A stretch of 64,000 nt of DNA from Roseivirga seohaensis (GCF_001592945.1 NZ_LRPB01000045.1:62001-126000); one strand, 5' to 3'; counted from the stretch's first letter, positions 27,374-35,306 are shown. Numbers and translations are program-made. Notes: generated from the letters alone by a model not told the origin.

Positions 27374-28108
27374 CTAATTAATCATCAGTTGAACGAGCAA
27401 GCCAATAAAAATAGCGAGCGTAAAGCTTAACAGCGTCCCGATTAATATGTACTCTGTCTTCTTTTGTTCTTTACCTTTCTTTAAATCTCCAAATCGAAAA
27501 ACTGATTTTGCTGCTAATAAAAAGCCTATAGGTTCCCATTGGTTGAAAATGATAAAGGTTAAAATGAGTAGTCGTTCTATTATGCCAATCCATTTGCCTG
27601 CATCTTTTAGGCTTTCTTGGTTTTGTTTATCGCTTAATTGCTCTTGCCATGATTTGGTGAGGTAGCCAATCAGTACACCTGAAGGAAGAGCTACTATAAT
27701 GTATGCAATAGCGATTATGAGGAACGTTGAATGAAATTCAAAGGAACTTAGATCAATCATTGCTGCGAATGGTTTTGGTATTAACAGCATCCATAGCAAG
27801 ATAATGCTGATAAAGTGAGCAAATTGATCACCTAGATAAATCCACATGTTATCTTTCTTAATACTGATTTTTATCCAATCAATAATACCATGCGCAATTG
27901 CCATGGCCATTGGTGCCCACCAATTCGCCCAGTCGGCTATAAAGAGATAAGTCAACACCGCTACGATGACTAGGTGCCACCTGAATTGGGAAGACCTTGG
28001 GCCTTTTTCCCTCTTGCCTTTGACCATGCCGTTGGTTTGAAAAACAAAATCGGCCAAGAGGTGAGCTATTATTAACCTAAGGAGTATTGCTATTTCTGGT
28101 GAGTCCAT
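27374..28108 (-). CDS. DUF3307-like membrane protein
   Basis: The 244-residue protein has five or six membrane helices. It starts with an N-terminal domain LLRLIIAHLLADFVFQTNGM followed by HGIIDW and GDQFAHF, which fits the DUF3307 pattern, and ends with a further membrane pair. It overlaps the satD-like gene by 19 bases, so the two are co-expressed; DUF3307 and SatD are known to occur together. The role is unknown. The pair lies between two copies of a broken gene end. Confidence 0.75.
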   Translation of the reverse strand: MDSPEIAILLRLIIAHLLADFVFQTNGMVKGKREKGPRSSQFRWHLVIVAVLTYLFIADWANWWAPMAMAIAHGIIDWIKISIKKDNMWIYLGDQFAHFISIILLWMLLIPKPFAAMIDLSSFEFHSTFLIIAIAYIIVALPSGVLIGYLTKSWQEQLSDKQNQESLKDAGKWIGIIERLLILTFIIFNQWEPIGFLLAAKSVFRFGDLKKGKEQKKTEYILIGTLLSFTLAIFIGLLVQLMIN

Positions 28109-28755
28109 TGTTGTGTCTGAGTTTCAAACCGTTTGATATAGGGCATCAATGCATCTATTCTACTGATGTCTAAACTTTTACTTACAGCTACCTGTGTTTT
28201 TCCTAGTCTATCTCCTATCTCTTTTTGTGTGATGCCTTGGTAGAGCAGGTTTAGGTAAACTGCATTGGCTTGAGCGGTTGTCCATCTTGCAACAATTGCT
28301 TCAACCATGGGTAAAACTGCTTTAAGCTCATTGTCTTGTTGCTCTTCACCAGTAACAATTGTTATCTCTTTATTCTTTTCTTTCATACTGTCTAAACTCC
28401 TACCCGACCTGGTAAAAGGTGCTCCACTTAGCTCGCGTAGCTGATTGTATTCAGGGTAATGCTCCAGCTTACCTATGCCCATAGCCATTCGAGCGTCCCA
28501 TTGTATGGTTTGATTATTCCTTTCTGTCTGTTGTCTTTTTAGCCCTGCTTTTATTAAAAGGAGCATCAATAAACCTTGCTCAGGCTTTTTAGAAATGGCT
28601 TGAAAACTATCTCCCCTATAAACATCAATTAGGAATTGTTGATCTATTTGATCTCTTATGTCATTCGCTATTCGGTGTAAAACCTCTCTGAAATCACCTT
28701 CTATATCCGTAGACCTAATAATATCACCCGTAATAACAGCAGCAACTATCTTCAT
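28090..28755 (-). CDS. SatD-family protein with C-terminal helix-turn-helix
   Basis: The 221-residue protein has the SatD start AAVITGDIIRST, a second block IDVYRGDSFQAI, and a C-terminal HTH of the sigma-70 region 4/LuxR type (GITQKEIGDRLGKTQVAVSKSL, about residues 173-195). The N-terminal ITGDI..S and RGDSF blocks recall the two metal-binding strands of nucleotidyl-cyclase-type palm domains, which is only an inference. The HTH and the iterated palindromes just upstream (28768-28854) suggest that the protein regulates its own operon. Confidence 0.78.
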   Translation of the reverse strand: MKIVAAVITGDIIRSTDIEGDFREVLHRIANDIRDQIDQQFLIDVYRGDSFQAISKKPEQGLLMLLLIKAGLKRQQTERNNQTIQWDARMAMGIGKLEHYPEYNQLRELSGAPFTRSGRSLDSMKEKNKEITIVTGEEQQDNELKAVLPMVEAIVARWTTAQANAVYLNLLYQGITQKEIGDRLGKTQVAVSKSLDISRIDALMPYIKRFETQTQQWTHQK

Positions 28756-28767
28756 AGCCTTGAATTT

Positions 28768-28854
28768 ATAACCTTCTTACGTTATAAACAAAGAATATAA
28801 CCTTTAAAGGTTCTAAACAAGTAATAGAACCTCTAGCGGTTTTATTTACTCAGC
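28768..28854 (-). promoter_or_regulatory. Three operator-like sites at a 29-base period upstream of satD
   Basis: The DNA divides into three consecutive 29-base units starting at 28768, 28797 and 28826. The first two begin ATAACCTT and share TAAACAA near the same offset; the third begins AGAACCTC. Each unit contains a palindromic core: TAACC-N6-CGTTA, AACCTTTAAAGGTT (a perfect 14-base palindrome, 28799-28812) and AACCTCTAGCGGTT. The array starts 12 bases before the satD ATG. The arrangement fits cooperative binding of a dimeric regulator, probably SatD itself. Confidence 0.55.
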
Positions 28855-28882
28855 TTCTTGTATCTCTATTATATTGATCTGA

Positions 28883-29065
28883 CCTGTAATTGCTGCTGTA
28901 ATTAAGGTTTCCGCCCTAGCAGACGAATGGTTATTTGAAGCCGCTGGCATTGCCGACTTTGTGGTCATCCAGCGCAATATGTCCTATTTGATTATGCTCT
29001 TCAGTATAGGCACACTTTTAATAATTATTGGCGCGGTGCTTTTGGCGAGGAGGAAAAGGGGTTAA
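28883..29065 (+). pseudogene. Broken 3' end of a membrane-protein gene, copy 2
   Basis: An open frame of 60 codons without a start codon, preceded by TGA at 28880. It encodes a helical stretch (VIKVSALADEWLFEAAGIAD), a C-terminal membrane helix (SYLIMLFSIGTLLIIIGAVL) and the tail LARRKRG before TAA. It is longer than copy 1 at 27264 and shares 50 identical bases with it. The rest of the gene has been lost or replaced. It sits between satD and the end of the CBASS operon. Confidence 0.7.
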
Positions 29066-29116
29066 CCTTAAACAAACTCATCAGACTTATTGGGGTGGTC
29101 AGGCGAGTAACTTTTT

Positions 29117-29602
29117 CTAGCTTTTACATTTGCAGTGGAATTGATCGTTTATATTTATTCCAGTTAATCCGTTGTTGTTAACAAATCCGATGTAAAGCCC
29201 CCCGGTTCCTTGAATAATCAGAAGCAGAAAGGGTTCGTTTAAGTTGTTTCGTTTATACTGATCAAAGATCATCTTTAGATCAACCCCAGATGGTTTAGGG
29301 TGCTTTTCAGGGTGCGTATGCCATTCTCCAAGATAGATTGTCTTTTTTTTACTATTCGTAAACTCGTAATCAATGATACTCTGAGCAACTTTCTTGTTTC
29401 TTATAAAAGAAGTGCGACTTGATCTATCCCGAATTGAAGGCGTAGATACCTTCATAATGTAAACTCTATTGTTCTTTACCTGACCTAAAAGTACACCTCC
29501 AGCTTCTGGAGATTTACGGTCAGTCTGCTTGTAATTCCCCATTATCTCCAAAACGGAATCCAAAATGTAAATCTGGTATTCTTCAATCTGAATTTCCATC
29601 AT
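29117..29602 (-). CDS. cap3: CBASS Cap3: JAMM/MPN-domain isopeptidase
   Basis: The 161-residue protein has a complete JAMM zinc site: Glu33 in PEAGGVLLG, His95 and His97 in EWHTHPE, and Ser105/Asp108 in PKPSGVDL. In type II CBASS, Cap3 removes the Cap2-made conjugate from the CD-NTase C-terminus. The codons at its start are GTG-ATG-ATG; an ATG (29602 or 29599) is preferred. It overlaps the 3' end of cap2, the usual gene order. It is the last gene of the four-gene operon. Confidence 0.92.
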   Translation of the reverse strand: MMEIQIEEYQIYILDSVLEIMGNYKQTDRKSPEAGGVLLGQVKNNRVYIMKVSTPSIRDRSSRTSFIRNKKVAQSIIDYEFTNSKKKTIYLGEWHTHPEKHPKPSGVDLKMIFDQYKRNNLNEPFLLLIIQGTGGLYIGFVNNNGLTGININDQFHCKCKS

Positions 29603-31361
29603 CACCTAGCAAATTATAATTTATTGAACCTTCTATTAATCCCTTTCCATAATCTGATGCTTGAAGATTGAAATTATTCAAAATAGTTTTATCCCCAACC
29701 CAAGTAAAAGACTTGGCATTCGGCTCACCATTCGCAATGATTTTTGAAATATGTGGATAAAGAGCACCTAAAAAACTCAATACTTGATCAGCCGAATAAG
29801 GGGTGAAATTAGTTTGACATCCAGCCTCCTTCGATGAGAGAGCGGGATTACTCGATAGATACTCTGTACTACTAATAACGTTGAATTTAAACAGACCATT
29901 CTCATCGAATAGGCTACCATAATTGTTATGATTTGGTGTAATGTAAACACAATGCCCACCAACCAGATATGGTTCAACCCAAACAAACAGGATCGGGATT
30001 TTTATAATGTTTTCTGCTAGTTTACTTGCTATCCATTTCTCAATATTTTCTTCACCAATACATACGATCAAAAGGTTTGATTCATTTACATACTCAGGCT
30101 CATTTTCAACAACTCTGTGTATCGAAACATCTCTAGCAGTTACTTCTCTCGTTGGATTATTTTCTTTCAAAAAACCTTCTAAACCAAAAGCCTTGTTCTT
30201 ATTCAAATAATCAAAGCCTAAGAAGTGTCTGCCGAGGTTTTCAACTTTTAGAATTTCTTTATCGATTAGACGAAACTCTGCACTTGGATGACTTTTTAGA
30301 AAATGAATGAGGTTCGACCCTATGCTCCCTACACCTGCAATTGAATAAATAATGGAGTTTACGGTTTTAGAATTCCGCCCCGAACTCCTTTTCTGCAACC
30401 TTGTTGAATTGAATAATTCTGGGCTGATTCTCTTTACCGGCTCACTATATTGAAAGGTAGAAAATGCTTGGAATGCCGTCAGTGAGCCTGACCGAAATCC
30501 ATTTCGATTAAGCTTAGGGCGATTGTGTGACCAACCAAAATACCTCTGTTCGCTACTTAACAGTTTTGAGAACATAATAAGTTTAGGGTACTCCTGGCTA
30601 TTCAGAAAAGCTTTATATGCATCGAAACTCTCAGGAGTCTCCTTTTTGACCAATTCAATTACATCCTTATTGGTTAGGTCGAATGGTGGGGTAAATTCAC
30701 CTGTAAGGTTTCCAAGAAAGAAGGCCTGAGATTCTTTGAATTTTCTGCCGTGATTATTAAGAAAGGCCTTAAACCTTCTGGCAATACCCTCTTCCTGATG
30801 AATCACGTAAGATATTCTATTCGCAGGATTTTCTAACGAGATTAGTTTAATATTCGGGTTCAATGGTACTTCTACTAATAGGAGAAGATTTGTGAGGACT
30901 GTGTCTTTATTAGAATATTCGCCCTCCCAATATGCTGCAAACTCATCGTCAAAGTCGGGTTTGTTGGTGCCATTAATACCTTCTTCAATGATCCTCTTGG
31001 CTTTCCGTAAAGTTTCAATTACGACTTCTCCAGGAAGGTCAGGGTCAGGCTGCGCTTGATTGTCATAAGTGCAAACCAAGCGACTTACATCAACATGAGG
31101 AATGTATTTGATGCCTTCATAATCATCAGTTCCTAATATCACCTTTGGAAGTGATAGCGGAAAATCTGGAAGGAATATGAGATTCAACTTTACGTCTTGC
31201 TGCATCACATCTGGACCAGTAACTTCTGTAGAAACCTCCCATATATCTAATTTAGAACCAGGTAGAACTTTCTGCGCTTCCTTTTCAGAAAGAATTCGAA
31301 CATTCTCTATGCGGCTTAGACTTTCATAAGCTACTTTCTTTGCCTCTTCATGACTAATCAT
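29583..31361 (-). CDS. cap2: CBASS Cap2: fused E2-E1 ubiquitin-like conjugating enzyme
   Basis: The 592-residue protein has an N-terminal E2-like domain (about 1-150) with catalytic Cys97 in SRLVCTYD, a linker, and a C-terminal ThiF/E1 adenylation domain with the nucleotide loop AGVGSIGSN (342-350) and a second catalytic Cys515 in KEAGCQTNFTPYS. This is the Cap2 architecture, which conjugates the CD-NTase C-terminus to targets and thereby primes it. Its ATG overlaps the CD-NTase stop by 4 bases and its end overlaps cap3. Confidence 0.93.
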   Translation of the reverse strand: MISHEEAKKVAYESLSRIENVRILSEKEAQKVLPGSKLDIWEVSTEVTGPDVMQQDVKLNLIFLPDFPLSLPKVILGTDDYEGIKYIPHVDVSRLVCTYDNQAQPDPDLPGEVVIETLRKAKRIIEEGINGTNKPDFDDEFAAYWEGEYSNKDTVLTNLLLLVEVPLNPNIKLISLENPANRISYVIHQEEGIARRFKAFLNNHGRKFKESQAFFLGNLTGEFTPPFDLTNKDVIELVKKETPESFDAYKAFLNSQEYPKLIMFSKLLSSEQRYFGWSHNRPKLNRNGFRSGSLTAFQAFSTFQYSEPVKRISPELFNSTRLQKRSSGRNSKTVNSIIYSIAGVGSIGSNLIHFLKSHPSAEFRLIDKEILKVENLGRHFLGFDYLNKNKAFGLEGFLKENNPTREVTARDVSIHRVVENEPEYVNESNLLIVCIGEENIEKWIASKLAENIIKIPILFVWVEPYLVGGHCVYITPNHNNYGSLFDENGLFKFNVISSTEYLSSNPALSSKEAGCQTNFTPYSADQVLSFLGALYPHISKIIANGEPNAKSFTWVGDKTILNNFNLQASDYGKGLIEGSINYNLLGDDGNSD

Positions 31362-32470
31362 GCACTCCTTGAATTGTTACTTTTTATCACCGGAGATGCT
31401 AAATAGGTCTTAGCTCCTTCAATTTCATCTTTTGCCAAATGAGTCGGAAACCGACTTCCCAAATGTTTTTGCCATTTTAGACTAGCGTCCTTTTGGTTGG
31501 GGTTTTCAAGCGCCTGATTCGCACTAGTAATAAAACTGTTAAGTACATTTCGGAAGTACTCCTTCTTTTCATCTGAATAGCCTCTAAATAAATCCTCACC
31601 TTTTGGAGTAGTAGGCCGGGGACATTTAAAACCGTTAAGTTCTAGCCAATTTTTAATGTTGACCAAAGTGTCGCGCAAGGCTACATCATCCCGATCACCT
31701 CCAGCAAAATTTGAATCAGAGCCCGCCAGTATTGTCATTACTACTCCTGGTGGCATATCTCCTTTCAAATGATCACCCCATGCTTTTAGGTACCGTACGA
31801 TTCTCCGAAGCTGATGATCTGCCTTTCTTCGGTCATTTAACCACTCTTTATATTCTTCTTCAAAGAACTTGCTTTCCAAAATAAATTCAGCCTTAAATCC
31901 GGATTGAACCAAGTCTTCAAACCAAACTATGAATTCGATGGGGTTGCTTGTGTACCATCCATCTTTAGTATCAGCAAGGTCTGGTTCCTTGACGTTTATT
32001 GCATAATATATAGGAAGATCTACATGATAGTTGAAATCTCCGTTGACACCCTTATATTTCACCCTGACACACGTACTTCGGTCTTCTATCTCCTCAATTG
32101 TATTCTTACTTTCTCCTTTCTTGATGGACTGTATCACAAATTCATGAAAGGCTTCAGGATCAGGTCTGCTGTAACGGTCTCGACTACCCATAAAATAAAC
32201 ACCGTCATCAATATCGTATTCGTCTTCTTTTCTACTAGGATTGATGATCGTATCCATCACATAGGAACCTTGACTCTGAAACTCCATCTCCTCTTCGATG
32301 GTTATATTCAGACCTTCTAGCAGTAGCTGTTTCTCTTGTTTCAGTTCTCTAAATCCTCCTTTTATTCTGGATCTAAGATCATCTCGTCTCACTTTTAACA
32401 GGCCTCTCCTATCCCCATCAAGCTTAATCTCCCTATTGTACTCTTCAAATAAATTATGTGTGTTCGCCAT
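31358..32470 (-). CDS. CBASS CD-NTase (DncV-like cyclic oligonucleotide synthase)
   Basis: The 370-residue protein has the nucleotidyltransferase signature QGSYVMDT (Gly68-Ser69), the metal Asp pair Asp86/Asp88 in DEYDIDDGVYF and the third Asp151 in NYHVDLPIY, so the active site is complete. The DIDDGVYF form resembles Vibrio DncV (clade A). It should make a cyclic di- or trinucleotide on phage infection to activate the membrane effector encoded just upstream. It ends in NSRSA: a small C-terminal residue is what Cap2 joins to targets. The exact product cannot be read from sequence. Confidence 0.93.
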   Translation of the reverse strand: MANTHNLFEEYNREIKLDGDRRGLLKVRRDDLRSRIKGGFRELKQEKQLLLEGLNITIEEEMEFQSQGSYVMDTIINPSRKEDEYDIDDGVYFMGSRDRYSRPDPEAFHEFVIQSIKKGESKNTIEEIEDRSTCVRVKYKGVNGDFNYHVDLPIYYAINVKEPDLADTKDGWYTSNPIEFIVWFEDLVQSGFKAEFILESKFFEEEYKEWLNDRRKADHQLRRIVRYLKAWGDHLKGDMPPGVVMTILAGSDSNFAGGDRDDVALRDTLVNIKNWLELNGFKCPRPTTPKGEDLFRGYSDEKKEYFRNVLNSFITSANQALENPNQKDASLKWQKHLGSRFPTHLAKDEIEGAKTYLASPVIKSNNSRSA

Positions 32471-32472
32471 TT

Positions 32473-33087
32473 TTAAAAATCATGTTGTTCGTTCTTACTT
32501 ACCCATTTCAAATCGATGAATTTTCCTTTAGTGCTATATGGAAGTCTTTCTGTAAAATATCTCCCAGACAATACCTTGTCATTTGTACCGATCACCTTAA
32601 TTATTTCGGTTCCGTAATGTGGAGGAAAACCTTGTTCCTGACTACCTTGATTTAGATATGAGTAAATCAGGTTGAAGTGTTTGTCACCGTTGGTTTTCTC
32701 AACATACATGCCTTGACTTTCGGAAAGTGAAGATGGCGAGCCATCAGTCTTTATTGTGAATGATACAACGGAGATTTTGCTACCTGTCTGATGGATGATC
32801 TTAACATGCTTCAAAACACCCTTCTTCACTTGACAATTCTCATCACGGAATTCATACTCTAATTGGCCTTCATATCTTCCTGAGAAATCATCAACCCAAA
32901 ACATCCATGAAAAAAATTTGGTGTTCCAAAGCCACTTATCAATAACATACAGCAAACCTGTTATTACCGAAACTATGGAAATTGAAAGACCCCAGTAGTC
33001 CTTGGCTAAATACAGTACTACTGCCAGTATTGCTAGAAGAGTTACGAGAACTCCAGATTTATAATATTTGAAGTACCCGTTATTCAT
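32473..33087 (-). CDS. cap15: CBASS effector Cap15-type: two membrane helices plus beta-barrel
   Basis: From the ATG at 33087 the protein has about 204 residues: two N-terminal membrane helices (GVLVTLLAILAVVLYLA and ISIVSVITGLLYVIDKWLW) and a beta-rich C-terminal domain beginning at FSGRYEGQLEYEF and ending in LKWV. This is the layout of Cap15, whose beta-barrel senses the cyclic nucleotide and whose helices disrupt the inner membrane. It lies 2 bases upstream of the CD-NTase gene. An in-frame GTG at 33120 would add 11 residues and is less likely. The Cap15 call is by architecture and context. Confidence 0.78.
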   Translation of the reverse strand: MNNGYFKYYKSGVLVTLLAILAVVLYLAKDYWGLSISIVSVITGLLYVIDKWLWNTKFFSWMFWVDDFSGRYEGQLEYEFRDENCQVKKGVLKHVKIIHQTGSKISVVSFTIKTDGSPSSLSESQGMYVEKTNGDKHFNLIYSYLNQGSQEQGFPPHYGTEIIKVIGTNDKVLSGRYFTERLPYSTKGKFIDLKWVSKNEQHDF

Positions 33088-33142
33088 ACGAGTTGTAAAA
33101 AAATGAAAAAGTACTTTCACCTCCTACTTTAATAGTATGTTG

Positions 33143-33309
33143 TGTCAAATTCATGAGCTGTTGATATCAGTAATAGTGCCAATCTATGGTTAACATGAGA
33201 ATTACAGATTTTCATGACACAATTTCAGTGACATCTAGAATAATGTTGCATAAAAACCATTTTTTACCAAATATGTCAGAATTACTGACAGCGGCTATTC
33301 ACAGATGAC
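33143..33309. promoter_or_regulatory. Cluster of TGACA/TGTCA boxes upstream of the CBASS operon
   Basis: TGTCA or its complement TGACA occurs at 33143, 33215, 33229, 33274, 33286 and 33305, within 170 bases upstream of cap15. The pair TGTCAG-N5-CTGACA (33274-33290) is a perfect inverted repeat, and several boxes adjoin AATT or ATTTCAG. This density is not expected by chance and suggests multiple operator half-sites. No CBASS regulator gene (CapW or CapH type) is next to the operon, so the binding protein is unknown. Confidence 0.45.
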
Positions 33310-33323
33310 ATATTTCAGTCTTA

Positions 33324-33475
33324 ACTAGAAAGGATTTGTGTTACGGCTTTTATAGGCATGGGTACTTACTTCAATATACCTCCCAGTCGCCCCATAAAAA
33401 ACGGCCATTTCGTTGACGAAAAACTGGTGAAACTCTTTCTCACATAAAAGTAGCCTCCATTGCCACTTCGTATTT
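33324..33475 (-). pseudogene. Decayed second copy of protease and TspO 3' ends, fused
   Basis: On the minus strand the segment first resembles the C-terminus of the papain-like protease at 34380 (FHQFFVNEMAVFYGATGR versus FHQLFVNEMAVFYGVTSR), with a frameshift in the upstream GNGGYFY part, and then continues without a stop into a copy of the TspO-like C-terminus (VSTHAYKSRNTNPF versus VSAHAYKNHETNPF) and ends at TAG. Bases 33390-33414 are identical to 34394-34418. It is the remnant of a tandem copy of the protease-TspO pair after an internal deletion. Confidence 0.8.
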
Positions 33476-33502
33476 AGGCTTTCCATCTGATCTTACATCA
33501 AA

Positions 33503-34288
33503 TCACTTACTTACCAACTTTCTAAAAGGATTTGTCTCGTGGTTTTTATAAGCATGGGCGCTTACGGCAATGGTCAGTACTACAATCCAAAAAACAGCCG
33601 TCCATTGTATGCTCGGCATTTCGCCCCAATGTCTTACAGCTATGGCGGTGATGGCCCAGATGTCTACCACAGCAAACTCACGCATATTGCGGGTATAGAC
33701 CATAAAAAGGTTAAGTAGTCCGGCCACAGAAATCATAATTAGGGTCCATGTGAGTTCACCAAAAACAGCTTCCCAACCTATTTTAGCCAAATAAGCGGCA
33801 ATGTTGGCAATGGTAGCCACGGCTATCCAGCCACTATAGGCGCAGATGGGCCACCAAACCCAAGCAATTACTTTTAAAGGGGCATCCCAGCGCTCCATGT
33901 TTAACCTCAGAATAATCTGAACCAGGGAAAACAAGATCAAAAACATTACCATCACGCTGATGCCTGTTTGTTCATTCAACCAAAACCACAGCCATGCCGC
34001 ATTACCAAAGTTGGCAATGATCAGCCAAGGGCCAATTTTTAAGATGCTGTCACAGTAGTCTGAGTTGGTAAAGGCCAGTTTAATCTGATGGATCCCCAAA
34101 ACGATAAGGCCAATAAAGATGATCCCCCAAATGGAAAAAGCATAACCTGCAGGCGTAAATAGGTTGACATACTCAGCACTTAAGCCCCCTACCGTATTTC
34201 CATTGATGCCCGCAGTATTGCTCCAGTAGTTCCAAAAAATAACAGCAAAGATGACTAGGGTATTGAGGATGGCGTAGGTCTTTTTCAT
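33503..34288 (-). CDS. TspO/tryptophan-rich sensory-like membrane protein
   Basis: The 261-residue protein has about seven membrane helices and is very rich in Trp. The signature LFTPAGYAFSIWGIIFIGL is typical of the TspO/MBR-like tryptophan-rich proteins of Bacteroidota, which are longer than classical five-helix TspO proteins. Binding of porphyrins or other hydrophobic ligands is known for the family but not shown here. It lies downstream of the papain-like protease gene. A decayed copy of its 3' end is found at 33324. Confidence 0.78.
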   Translation of the reverse strand: MKKTYAILNTLVIFAVIFWNYWSNTAGINGNTVGGLSAEYVNLFTPAGYAFSIWGIIFIGLIVLGIHQIKLAFTNSDYCDSILKIGPWLIIANFGNAAWLWFWLNEQTGISVMVMFLILFSLVQIILRLNMERWDAPLKVIAWVWWPICAYSGWIAVATIANIAAYLAKIGWEAVFGELTWTLIMISVAGLLNLFMVYTRNMREFAVVDIWAITAIAVRHWGEMPSIQWTAVFWIVVLTIAVSAHAYKNHETNPFRKLVSK

Positions 34289-34379
34289 TTGATGGTTTTT
34301 TCTGTTTTGAACTCCAAACCCATAATTGATCGCGCTTGTTTAAAAATGGCATTACCATTATGGAAACGGGTTAAGGCTC

Positions 34380-35306
34380 CTACCTACTCGTCACCCCATA
34401 AAAAACGGCCATTTCGTTAACAAAAAGCTGGTGGAACTCATTGCTGATATAGAAGTAGCCACCATCGCCCCAATCAGTTCCCCACGAGTTTTTCAGGATA
34501 AAGCCATCGCTATCAAAACCTACAATTACTACTTCGTGTCCGCCATAAGCTTTTGGGTTTGGGTCGGTGCGTACTACTTTCAGTTCGCCTTTATGAATTT
34601 TCGGCAGTAGTTCATCGCCATACAGCCGCTTAGCTGCGTCCATAGTGATATTCGAGCTAATGCCCTTAATGGCAAAGCCCGAGCCTTCCAGCCTTAGCCT
34701 ATCTTCTGGCTTTCCAGAATTATTCTGCCATTGCGGAGCATACACCGTATACCCCACGGGTATGGCTTTGTGGCCTTGGAGTAGCAATTGACGAATCAGA
34801 TTAATATCTCTTCGCTCTTCCACACTAAAAACCTTCGATTGATTTTCGCCTACAAAAACTTTGGCTTTCGGAACATACTGCGCCATTAAAGAAACCGGCC
34901 CAATATCGCCTTCTAAAATCACTTTCCTCAGGTTAGAATCAAAGTCAGACCATTCTGTATAAATGGGGCTGTAAGGCAATTCATATTCGTTGATGAGTCC
35001 GTATTTGGCCAAACCAATGGCATAATTGGCTACAAAATCGCCAGCGGTAATATTGCCTTCCCCCATGTCCCATTCTACCATTTTACGAATGCCATAAATG
35101 TATTTTTCACTGATGTCTTTCGGGGCGCCTGGTAAAATTTCTAAAGCCGCAGCCACGGCAAAAGCAGTGCAAGTACCTCGGTAGCCTTGATTTTTTACAG
35201 GCGACTGATAGGAGCGATAATCGATTTTCAATTGCTGTGCCTTGGAAGTTTCAATTCCACCCCAAAAGAGAAGAGCAATACCAAAAAAATTGAACAGTGT
35301 TTTCAT
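34380..35306 (-). CDS. Secreted papain-like (C1) cysteine protease
   Basis: The 308-residue protein has a signal peptide (cleavage after SKA) and little or no propeptide. The catalytic residues are Gln40 and Cys46 in KNQGYRGTCTAFA, His257 in YGGHEVVIVGFD, and Asn273 in LKNSWGTDWGDGG. A Thr replaces the usual aromatic residue after Cys, as in some bacterial C1 enzymes. It should cleave peptides in the periplasm or outside the cell. It lies 91 bases upstream of the TspO-like gene and its 3' end has been duplicated at 33390. Confidence 0.92.
   Translation of the reverse strand: MKTLFNFFGIALLFWGGIETSKAQQLKIDYRSYQSPVKNQGYRGTCTAFAVAAALEILPGAPKDISEKYIYGIRKMVEWDMGEGNITAGDFVANYAIGLAKYGLINEYELPYSPIYTEWSDFDSNLRKVILEGDIGPVSLMAQYVPKAKVFVGENQSKVFSVEERRDINLIRQLLLQGHKAIPVGYTVYAPQWQNNSGKPEDRLRLEGSGFAIKGISSNITMDAAKRLYGDELLPKIHKGELKVVRTDPNPKAYGGHEVVIVGFDSDGFILKNSWGTDWGDGGYFYISNEFHQLFVNEMAVFYGVTSR

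Noticed and set aside
31904-32320. A 138-codon frame antisense to the CD-NTase gene
   Set aside because: It is the shadow of a strongly supported coding gene and has no recognisable protein features.
33117-33125. AGGAGGTGA on the minus strand before cap15
   Set aside because: It is too far from the ATG at 33087 and no other start codon lies at the right distance.
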